From positions 1 to 8,629 of the forward strand of contig JAUWTY010000040.1 of assembly GCA_030614485.1 (NCBI GenBank): a stretch of 8,629 nucleotides of DNA. The letters run 5' to 3'. Shown in pieces: positions 1 through 5,786 of the stretch (positions within the stretch are counted from its first letter, which is position 1; every line of letters begins with the position of its first letter). This stretch comes from Methanosarcinales archaeon (GTDB lineage: Archaea; Halobacteriota; Methanosarcinia; Methanosarcinales; Methanocomedenaceae). The position numbers were made by a program, and so were the translations under genes. The notes beneath the pieces were generated by a model, which saw only the letters and a list, made by a program, of their open reading frames with translations, did no database searches and was not told the DNA's origin.

Positions 1-1287
1 AAACTTAGATTTTTCCTGTAGATCAATAAGTATATCCTCTGCCTGCTTCAAACTCAGATCTTTCCATTTACATTCAACAAAAAGTATCTCCTTTGAATCA
101 GAATTCAAGGCAACAATGTCTATCTCATAAGTATTTTGTCCTTTTGGAGCATCTTTTATCTTGCCCCACTGCCGCCCAACTGTGTGGTATTCAAAAGGTA
201 CCTTATTTTTATCTATCAGAAATTCCCGGGAAATAATCTCAAATCTTTTTCCAATATGATTGTTAATATTTCTTTTCGTATTCTCTACAAACCTTGGATT
301 TCGTCTTTTATAATCTGAAACGTTCTTATAAAAGAAACGGAACCAAAAATCCATAAGAGGATGGTCAATATATAATAATTTTTTATTGCCTATAACCTGT
401 TCTTCATAATTTAAAATATTAAAATGATGCACAAGTTCATACGTCTGGCGTGTCAGGTCAGTCTCCTTTTTTCTTAAAAATGATGCAATTTCACTAATCC
501 TTGTACATCCGCTAGCAACGGATGTTAGTATATCATAATACACACCACTTCTTTTACCGAATTCCAGAGACAAAATTGACATGACTTCATCTTCAAAAAT
601 GGCATTTTCCACAAAGAAGAATCGATCGATAATATTTTCAAAAGACAAATCTCTTAAATTTTCATCTTCAACAGCAATATAATACCGTGGATATCCTCCG
701 GCTACCGCATATAACTTTATGATATCTGAAAGTTCAGTAATATCAAGTTCCCTACACATATCAATAATATTTTCAAAAGACATTGGTTTCAAATGCATTT
801 GTCTCTTTATTCTGCCATACAGTGGCTGTTTTAAGTCCAAAAACAATTTTTTTATGAGTCCTGTAGTGGAACCTGAAAAAAAGAGAAGAATACCTTTTTT
901 ATCCTCATTCAGATCAATATATTTCTGCAAAGTCCCAAATACTGATCTGTCCACAGACAAAAAATTCTGGAACTCATCAAAAGCAATAATGCCTTTATAC
1001 CTTTCAAACAAGACTTTAAAAAAATCATCCCAACTACTCAATTTCTCAAGTTCATTGATGATTTTTGCATTTCTGAGATATGTCTCATATTCATCCAACA
1101 GACTTATGCTTGTTTTGTCCTTGTTCACAAAAAAATACATATCAGTTTCTTTCATGAATTCAAGCATCATTCTTGTTTTACCGACACGCCTTAAGCCCCA
1201 TATCGCTATCGAAAACAATTTTTTTTCTGCCAATAGCCGGATATCTTCAAGAATCTGTATTTCTTTTTCACGATTTACAAATCTCAT
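1..1287 (-). CDS. Archaeal AAA-type ATPase with C-terminal DUF234-like (PD-(D/E)XK-like) domain, C-terminus cut by window edge
   Basis: Reading the minus strand from ATG at 1287 gives 429 uninterrupted codons to base 1, with no stop, so the 3' end lies outside the window. The N-terminus MRFVNREKEI is typical of the archaeal ATPase_2 family. Visible motifs are Walker A GLRRVGKT (residues 31-38), Walker B IIAFDEFQ (100-107), a sensor-like FFSGST (136-141) and the family's GGYPRYY (197-203). A winged-helix-like stretch follows at about 250-300. The C-terminal part resembles DUF234: FE (349-350), EIDIVAL (388-394) and VECKW (404-408) form a plausible D390 / E405-x-K407 nuclease-type site. Family members are usually about 450-470 residues, so little is missing. 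The biological role of these ATPases is unknown; a DNA-linked or defence role is inference. It is divergent from the transthyretin-like gene and AT-rich compared with the right half. No strong Shine-Dalgarno precedes the ATG. Confidence 0.88.
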   Translation of the reverse strand, partial: MRFVNREKEIQILEDIRLLAEKKLFSIAIWGLRRVGKTRMMLEFMKETDMYFFVNKDKTSISLLDEYETYLRNAKIINELEKLSSWDDFFKVLFERYKGIIAFDEFQNFLSVDRSVFGTLQKYIDLNEDKKGILLFFSGSTTGLIKKLFLDLKQPLYGRIKRQMHLKPMSFENIIDMCRELDITELSDIIKLYAVAGGYPRYYIAVEDENLRDLSFENIIDRFFFVENAIFEDEVMSILSLEFGKRSGVYYDILTSVASGCTRISEIASFLRKKETDLTRQTYELVHHFNILNYEEQVIGNKKLLYIDHPLMDFWFRFFYKNVSDYKRRNPRFVENTKRNINNHIGKRFEIISREFLIDKNKVPFEYHTVGRQWGKIKDAPKGQNTYEIDIVALNSDSKEILFVECKWKDLSLKQAEDILIDLQEKSKF

Positions 1288-1303
1288 CTATATTCACTTA
1301 CTG

Positions 1304-1326
1304 AATAATTCAGTTACTGAATTATT
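1304..1326. repeat. 23-base perfect palindrome, candidate operator
   Basis: The arms AATAATTCAGT and ACTGAATTATT are exact reverse complements around one central T. The core half-site ACTGAAT also occurs at 1300-1306 and 1353-1359 in the same orientation, so the spacer holds three direct and one inverted copies (1300, 1308 inverted, 1316, 1353). A second overlapping palindrome, ACTGAAT-A-ATTCAGT, spans 1300-1314. This arrangement is typical of a dimeric DNA-binding regulator's site. It lies between the proposed TATA box of the minus-strand ATPase and its start codon, so a bound repressor could block that promoter. The repeat is seen directly; operator function is inferred. Confidence 0.6.
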
Positions 1327-1330
1327 TAAA
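1322..1330 (-). promoter_or_regulatory. Candidate TATA box for the ATPase gene
   Basis: On the minus strand this reads TTTAAATAA. An archaeal TATA box here would place the transcription start near 1300, giving a short leader of about a dozen bases before the ATG at 1287. It overlaps the right edge of the 1304-1326 palindrome. The same AT-rich block could also serve the plus-strand gene. Confidence 0.4.
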
Positions 1331-1378
1331 CATTTCGGTATCAACGTTAAAAACTGAATAAAATTGGCCGAAATGTTT
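1328..1378. repeat. Inverted repeat with 11-base arms flanking the start region of the transthyretin-like gene
   Basis: AAACATTTCGG at 1328-1338 and CCGAAATGTTT at 1368-1378 are perfect reverse complements separated by 29 bases. The right arm ends two bases before the ATG at 1381. The repeat could be a second regulator site or, if transcribed, a leader hairpin. The loop contains one more ACTGAAT half-site and the small palindrome AACGTT. Function is unproven. Confidence 0.55.
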
Positions 1379-1380
1379 TT

Positions 1381-4074
1381 ATGAGATTGCCATCATACAA
1401 TTTTAATAAGTTATCGAGTGGGGTGATAATTTTGGGTAACGATTTCAGAGTATTCGGAAGAATTACAGAGTCCTGGTCACAAGCCGGGATGGCTGGACTT
1501 ATAGTAGAAGCATATGACAAGGATAGACGTAATGACGACCTCCTTGGCTCGGTTACTACAGGATTAACGGGAAATTTCGAGATAAAATTTGAAAAATCTG
1601 ATTTTAAGGAAAGATACGGGGATGATAACCCTGATATCTATCTAAGGGTAAAAACGCCTTCTGGAACGACTATCTATTCATCTGAGGATAAAGTAAGATA
1701 TAGAGCAAATGAAGAGGAGGAATTTATTATTAATATTGAAGAAAGTGCCCTAAAGAGCAGAAAGCACACTCTAAACACCAATCTGGATTTAAATAATGTT
1801 GAAGATCTGGATATAACCAAGTCTATCAAGGTGGCTGCTGTAAGAGATGGGAATATACTCGAGTCAAAGGTCATTAAACTCAGTGAAGTTGAGAATATAA
1901 AATCAATTCCCATTGAGATTGAATACTTCACAAATGAAAGGGATAAACCCCTCGGAGTAAATTTTGTAGCTGGACCTGATGTACCAGAGAAAGATTTCCT
2001 GGCGTCCAGGAATTATTCCCGGTGGATATCCCCAAAAGCTGACTGGAAGGACTTTAAATATAAAATACCCGACGTAGTTATTCCAGACCATATTACCAAA
2101 TGGCTGTGGTGCCGAACCTACACCATAAGGGGGAAGGTAGTTTGCCCGGATGGAAATCCAGTTCCTGGTGCAACAGTAGTAGCAAAAGATATTGATTGTT
2201 TTTGGTGGTGGTGCCGGGAAGATATCGTAGGTACTACAACCACAAATCCAGACGGGACCTTCGAGATAGAATTTAAATGGTGTTGCCGCTTTCCTTATTT
2301 GATATTAAGATTACGAGACTGGAAGATTAATCCTTATTTACTGGACAAGATAACACATCTTATTGAAATTCCGCCAATTGACATACCACCCCTTCCAGAC
2401 CCTGTCCCGGATCTCAGGATTTTTGAAGATATCGTGAACCTTCAACATTCCATGACCTTGAGGGGGGACCTGAACGAGACAACCAGCAATCTGGAAATGA
2501 AAAACATCTCAACAGTTCAACCAAGTAATCTCGAAACAATGAGAATGGAACTGTTAAAGATACTTCCAGATAATCCTGAGTTGTGTACTCTTCGCATCTG
2601 GCCATGGTGGCCATGGAGAGATTGTAAGCCTGACATCATCTTTGAAGTCACACAGGACTGCAAACAACCAGATACTGTGATCTATAAGGAGAATTATTTC
2701 AATACAAGGTGGAATATCCCCTCACTACTTGAAGGCGTTACCCTGATAGCTAATGAGGATGCTTGCTGCATACCAGAATTTGATCCGCCGGACGGGAATT
2801 GTTTCAAATTCTCTGAAGTGGGTTGCACTTCTTTAATGAATATTGGCGGTAACGACCCAATGTCGCCGGTGATAACCGATCTTGAAGGGTTCGCATATCC
2901 AAATAATCTTGACAGACCGTTCGGGGAGAGACTTTCCATCAAAGGAATATTCGGTGACCTGGCAGATGTGGATTATTACAGAATAGCATTTTCAAATGAT
3001 GGAATCACATACGATGAGATGCTGTCGGATATGGTAAATAGTTATTCAAGGATCTTTTGGGGACCACCTATTGCAGGCGGGCCGGCTCAATGGAATACTG
3101 TCCTGTTTAAGAAACAGGATATTGATGGCCACTGGGTTTTTGAGACACGAGAGAAATTTGAAAGGGATAATGATCCTTTATCGTGGGGAATTACCCGTTT
3201 CTGGACTTCCAACAAGTACCTGGTATTATCCTGGAATACAGATAAGATGGCAGCAGACGGTCTCTACTACCTCCAACTTGTAGCATATGATGAAGGACCA
3301 GGTGATACCCTAATCAATGAAAGAGTCATGCCGCAATGCGGAAGTGAGACCAGTACTCATCCGATACCTGAGACTTCATTGATTTGTATCGACAACAGGA
3401 TAATGGGTGTACATCCTCCATCTGTGCCCAGCCATCCCTGGGGTGCCGGTTACATCCATAAAGGAACTGTTGAACCTGATTGTGATATCATAAAAGTTAT
3501 TAAAAATCCGGGTCAAGCAGATGAAGAAGAAGTAAAACCCTGTAGCATTCTAAGGCTTAAGGCCGGGGATGATATGCGTATATGCTTTAATGCCAGTGAT
3601 GTAGACGGTCATCTACAGGCTTATCATCTTTCTTTGCACTGGGGTGAAAGTTCTCATAAGCTATTGATTAATGGGTTCAATGGAACATCATTGGGAACTA
3701 TACAATGTGCGAATAGTGCATGTGCTACTGTTGATCCATGTGTGAAAGGACATGAGGTCGGACCAAGATATAAGGATGCAGTGGCCCAGGGGGCCGACAG
3801 GCCCATATGGTACGGAGGAGATTATAAAATCGATTTAAAGGGGTCAGATTTTCCCACCTGTTGCGCATTCCAATTGAAACTCAGGGCATGGAAGAGAACT
3901 TTCAGAGGATGCGACAACCCATATAATTTCCACTGGAATGTTACAGAGTATAGTTTCACTGTGATACGTGAAGATCTCATTGGAAATCCTTTGTTTAAGG
4001 AATGTCAGGAGATATGTCCTGATAATGATAAAAAGGAAAAGGCCAGGAAAGCGCTGCCTGATGTAATTCAATAA
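1381..4074 (+). CDS. Large Cys/Trp-rich protein with transthyretin-like / carboxypeptidase-regulatory-like domains, function unknown
   Basis: This is a single 897-codon frame. I do not recognise a named family for the whole protein. Residues about 22-119 look like a transthyretin-like beta sandwich (FRVFGRI, then GLTGNFEIKF, then IYLRVKTPSG). Residues about 244-330 form a second such domain with the typical pattern IRGKVVCPDGNPVPGATV and TTTNPDGTFEIEF. A proline-rich linker (about 330-345) follows. Next come an aromatic/Cys segment (WPWWPW at 408-412 region, then RDCKPDII) and an Ig-like C-terminal half (about 510-870). There are 26 cysteines, including CC pairs at 301-302, 462-463 and 827-828, and Trp clusters such as FWWWC. 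There is no convincing signal peptide, transmembrane helix, catalytic motif or surface-layer anchor. The start is unresolved: ATG 1381 has no ribosome binding site, whereas TTG 1432 (codon 18) does and begins just before domain 1. The gene stands alone and ends at a strong hairpin. Carbohydrate binding, structural or assembly roles are all possible. Confidence 0.85.
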   Translation: MRLPSYNFNKLSSGVIILGNDFRVFGRITESWSQAGMAGLIVEAYDKDRRNDDLLGSVTTGLTGNFEIKFEKSDFKERYGDDNPDIYLRVKTPSGTTIYSSEDKVRYRANEEEEFIINIEESALKSRKHTLNTNLDLNNVEDLDITKSIKVAAVRDGNILESKVIKLSEVENIKSIPIEIEYFTNERDKPLGVNFVAGPDVPEKDFLASRNYSRWISPKADWKDFKYKIPDVVIPDHITKWLWCRTYTIRGKVVCPDGNPVPGATVVAKDIDCFWWWCREDIVGTTTTNPDGTFEIEFKWCCRFPYLILRLRDWKINPYLLDKITHLIEIPPIDIPPLPDPVPDLRIFEDIVNLQHSMTLRGDLNETTSNLEMKNISTVQPSNLETMRMELLKILPDNPELCTLRIWPWWPWRDCKPDIIFEVTQDCKQPDTVIYKENYFNTRWNIPSLLEGVTLIANEDACCIPEFDPPDGNCFKFSEVGCTSLMNIGGNDPMSPVITDLEGFAYPNNLDRPFGERLSIKGIFGDLADVDYYRIAFSNDGITYDEMLSDMVNSYSRIFWGPPIAGGPAQWNTVLFKKQDIDGHWVFETREKFERDNDPLSWGITRFWTSNKYLVLSWNTDKMAADGLYYLQLVAYDEGPGDTLINERVMPQCGSETSTHPIPETSLICIDNRIMGVHPPSVPSHPWGAGYIHKGTVEPDCDIIKVIKNPGQADEEEVKPCSILRLKAGDDMRICFNASDVDGHLQAYHLSLHWGESSHKLLINGFNGTSLGTIQCANSACATVDPCVKGHEVGPRYKDAVAQGADRPIWYGGDYKIDLKGSDFPTCCAFQLKLRAWKRTFRGCDNPYNFHWNVTEYSFTVIREDLIGNPLFKECQEICPDNDKKEKARKALPDVIQ
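1422..1427 (+). promoter_or_regulatory. Ribosome binding site supporting a TTG start at 1432
   Basis: GGTGAT, complementary to the archaeal 16S rRNA 3' end, sits four bases before TTG at 1432, which is in frame with the transthyretin-like gene. Translation from there would begin MGNDFRVFGRI, immediately at the first beta strand of domain 1, and would give 880 residues. The region before ATG 1381 has no comparable site. An AT-rich block at about 1355-1363 would then place transcription start near 1385. Confidence 0.5.
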
Positions 4075-4102
4075 GGGGAAACCCTTATTGATTTTATTTT
4101 TT
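4068..4102 (+). terminator. Hairpin plus T-tract terminator after the transthyretin-like gene
   Basis: TCAATAAGGG (4068-4077) and CCCTTATTGA (4082-4091) form a perfect 10-bp stem closed by a GAAA tetraloop. They are followed by TTTTATTTTTT at 4092-4102. The TAA stop codon (4072-4074) lies inside the stem. Archaeal termination depends mainly on the T-tract; the stable GNRA-capped stem may add termination or protect the mRNA 3' end. Confidence 0.75.
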
Positions 4103-4385
4103 AGTCAATGCTGCCTGTTAAGATTGCGAGATATACATCTAAACCACATCCCAGGTGATGTAGTCTACCTCGATCCTCTTGCTCCGTAGGATATCCTGCA
4201 GCATGTATGAGCAGTGCTCCTAGATTGGGGAGAGTCTCTGCTCTAATAAGATTTACAGGAACTCCTGCAGAGAGACCAGCCCCTGGTCAATTGACCTGTA
4301 AGCCGTCCTTCCTCTCTCAAGGAACAATAAGTGGACGGCAGGTATCAAGTCTGATGCAACAGGGGCAGACCAGATTTTCTTAATT
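4103..4385. other. Intergenic region without an intact gene; holds a panE relic and small palindromes
   Basis: No open frame here looks like a protein. The middle (4151-4291) is a decayed ketopantoate reductase fragment, listed separately. Other structure includes hairpin arms GACCAG (4274-4279) and CTGGTC (4283-4288), the 12-base palindrome GGTCAATTGACC (4285-4296), and an inverted repeat GCCGTCC (4302-4308) with GGACGGC (4333-4339). I saw no clear promoter, RNA gene or transposon end in the remaining bases. Confidence 0.55.
4151..4291 (-). pseudogene. Decayed fragment of a ketopantoate reductase gene
   Basis: This stretch aligns without gaps to 4790-4930 of the intact panE on the same strand; by hand count about 102 of 141 bases match. 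It corresponds to residues about 256-302 of the intact protein. The minus-strand translation reads LQEFL, stop, ILLEQRLSPI, stop, EHCSYMLQDILRSKR, IEVDYI. The intact copy reads PQEFLHILWEQKLPPTREHRSS, MLQDILRGKQ, TEIDYI at the same places. Two internal stops and missing N-terminal domain and C-terminus mean it cannot encode an enzyme. Similarity fades quickly at both ends. It may be an old tandem duplication, or the remains of a second panE paralogue replaced by drift. Reading frame is otherwise preserved, so it was coding for some time after the copies parted. Confidence 0.85.
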
Positions 4386-4604
4386 TTATTTTCTAATTTC
4401 TTTTATGGCATCAGCAACCATATTATCCTGATTAGGAAGCAATGTCGGATGGGACTGGCCTGTAGCCTGGTTTACCTTGTATCTTGCACACGATTTAAAA
4501 TCGGATTTGCAATATTTTTTCTTGTACAACTCTACAGTTGCTGGTTTACTACTCATTCTGTCATTAAAGAATATACATTTATCAAGTATTGGACAATCAC
4601 TCAT
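4386..4604 (-). CDS. Small four-cysteine protein, possible metal-binding, function unknown
   Basis: The product is 72 residues, starting MSDCPILDKC. Cysteines are at positions 4, 10, 32 and 39 (C-x5-C-x21-C-x6-C), with a conserved-looking core KPATVELYKKKYC and SCARY, and a C-terminal LPNQ. The regular spacing suggests a bound zinc or iron-sulfur cluster, which is inference. From memory, similar short C-rich domains with a SCARY-like segment occur in archaeal and bacterial hypothetical proteins, but I cannot name a family. An upstream in-frame ATG at 4616 would add four residues. The ATG at 4604 is preferred because GGTGA lies five bases before it. It is downstream of panE on the same strand (gap 80 bases from panE stop), but has its own TATA box, so it is probably transcribed separately. 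Confidence 0.75.
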   Translation of the reverse strand: MSDCPILDKCIFFNDRMSSKPATVELYKKKYCKSDFKSCARYKVNQATGQSHPTLLPNQDNMVADAIKEIRK

Positions 4605-4609
4605 TATAC

Positions 4610-4614
4610 TCACC
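4610..4614 (-). promoter_or_regulatory. Ribosome binding site of the small four-cysteine gene
   Basis: GGTGA on the minus strand is separated by five bases (GTATA) from the ATG at 4604-4602. It overlaps the alternative upstream ATG at 4616, which argues that the downstream start is the true one. Confidence 0.6.
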
Positions 4615-4642
4615 ATTAGATGTCTTTATTATTCTTAATAGA

Positions 4643-4650
4643 TTATATAA
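4643..4650 (-). promoter_or_regulatory. TATA box for the small four-cysteine gene
   Basis: TTATATAA is a near-consensus archaeal TATA box, preceded on the minus strand by a purine-rich AGAAAC that could serve as the BRE. A start about 26 bases downstream would fall near 4620, leaving a short leader that contains the GGTGA site. It lies in the spacer after panE. Confidence 0.6.
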
Positions 4651-4684
4651 GTTTCTATTGTATTCATTTACATAGCGTAGAGCT

Positions 4685-5695
4685 TTAATGCCTGCCGACC
4701 CCCAGCCCTTCCCTGGCCTTAACCATCCGCACCACAGCATTGTTATAAGGTGTCTCAATCCCGTGTTCCCTGCCCAATCGCACCACAGCCCCATTGATAT
4801 AATCAATCTCAGTCTGTTTACCCCTAAGGATATCCTGCAGCATGGATGAGCGATGCTCCCGGGTGGGGGGCAGCTTCTGCTCCCACAGGATATGCAGGAA
4901 CTCCTGCGGCGAGGCAAACCCCAGGTCAATACCCGCTGCTGAAGCCACTGCAAAGGCCTCAGATATCATTTGTTCAATAAGCCATCTGGTATGGGGGTTG
5001 TCAGCAATGCGCCCGTATTGCACCTGGAACAGGGCCGATAAGGGGTTCAATGCGATATTGTACAGTGCCTTGTGCCAGATATCCTGCATGATATTGTCAG
5101 ATACCTTGGTGGGTATGCCAGCACTGTCCAGTATCCGGGCCGCCGCCTCCACCCTGGGAGTGTGCGATCCGTCCAGTTCCCCTACCAGGGTCTCAGAAGC
5201 TATCACCGTAACTTCCACACTACCCGGCTGCGGCATGACCGCACCGAAGATAGCCATGCCCCCTATCATCCTGTCCCTGCCCACAATGCCAGCCAGGGTT
5301 TCCACATTGCTCAGCCCGTTTTGCATGGATATTACCATTGTATTCGGCCCGACCAAAGGCATTACATCGCGAGCGGCTCTGGCCGTATCAAAGGACTTGA
5401 CTGTTATGAACACTATGTCCTGATATCCCTCATTGTGTTTGGTCTGGTACTGGTACTGGTTTGGATGTAGAAAAAGGGGAGAAGTGCAGGCCGTAATGTC
5501 GCATACTGTGTGTTCTCCCCAGATGCCGCTGATGAGCAAGCCATGTTCCGCCACCGCTTCCATATGGGGCTGCCTGCCAATGAGCGTCACCCTGTGTCCC
5601 TGCCTGGCCAGCATGCCGCCGATAACCGAGCCTATGGCACCCGCTCCCATTATAGCGATGTTACGGTTTTCCTGAGTACCTGTTTGGGTGTTCAT
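4685..5695 (-). CDS. panE: 2-dehydropantoate 2-reductase (ketopantoate reductase)
   Basis: The enzyme reduces 2-dehydropantoate to pantoate with NAD(P)H in the cytosol, a step of coenzyme A synthesis; in archaea, pantoate then goes through pantoate kinase and phosphopantothenate synthetase. The 336 residues are slightly longer than the usual 290-320. An N-terminal Rossmann fold carries GAGAIG (17-22), followed by ITVK (97-100) and MQNGL (124-128). The C-terminal helical domain has WHKALYNIALNPLSAL (207-222), with K209 as the expected catalytic lysine. HRSSMLQD (281-288) and TEIDYING (295-302) carry the substrate-binding serine and glutamate of the family. Extra length comes from a polar insert with a YQYQ repeat at about 77-92. 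The ATG at 5695 is preceded by GGAG six bases upstream. It is divergent from hef. A decayed partial copy lies 639 bases away. Assignment as ketopantoate reductase is strong; members of the fold can act on other 2-oxoacids. Confidence 0.92.
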   Translation of the reverse strand: MNTQTGTQENRNIAIMGAGAIGSVIGGMLARQGHRVTLIGRQPHMEAVAEHGLLISGIWGEHTVCDITACTSPLFLHPNQYQYQTKHNEGYQDIVFITVKSFDTARAARDVMPLVGPNTMVISMQNGLSNVETLAGIVGRDRMIGGMAIFGAVMPQPGSVEVTVIASETLVGELDGSHTPRVEAAARILDSAGIPTKVSDNIMQDIWHKALYNIALNPLSALFQVQYGRIADNPHTRWLIEQMISEAFAVASAAGIDLGFASPQEFLHILWEQKLPPTREHRSSMLQDILRGKQTEIDYINGAVVRLGREHGIETPYNNAVVRMVKAREGLGVGRH

Positions 5696-5786
5696 GGCCT
5701 GCTCCCGTTCGTATGACTGTCGGTAAGACTGTCTATACTACTAAAATAGCTATACGAACACTAATAAATAGCGTTTTAAAGTGTAA
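5696..5786. promoter_or_regulatory. Divergent promoter region between panE and hef
   Basis: This 91-base spacer must serve both genes. On the minus strand CTATTTTAG (5741-5749) is a candidate panE TATA box, placing the start near 5720. On the plus strand TAATAAATA (5762-5770) or TTTTAAA (5774-5780) could serve hef, with a leaderless or near-leaderless transcript. Possible regulator sites are an 8-base inverted repeat, GTTCGTAT (5707-5714) with ATACGAAC (5752-5759), and two direct GACTGTC copies (5715-5721 and 5727-5733). No function is shown. Confidence 0.45.

Noticed and set aside
719..1357. 212-codon open frame on the plus strand
   Set aside because: It is antisense to the ATPase, whose minus-strand frame has Walker A, Walker B and DUF234-like motifs; the plus-strand translation is Ser/Phe/Ile-rich with no motif.
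1381..1440. Possible signal peptide at the N-terminus of the transthyretin-like protein
   Set aside because: The only hydrophobic stretch, VIIL, is far too short, and it disappears if translation starts at 1432.
4151..4291. Reading the panE-like segment as a mobile element or RNA gene
   Set aside because: The codon-level match to panE residues about 256-302 explains it, and no transposon ends or target duplications are visible.
4597..4953. 118-codon minus-strand open frame overlapping the panE 3' end
   Set aside because: It is another frame of panE with Cys/Arg/Ser-rich, shadow-like composition; the panE frame carries the catalytic motifs.
4842..5423. 193-codon plus-strand open frame
   Set aside because: It is the antisense shadow of panE, with no recognisable domain and low-complexity Ser/Ala composition.
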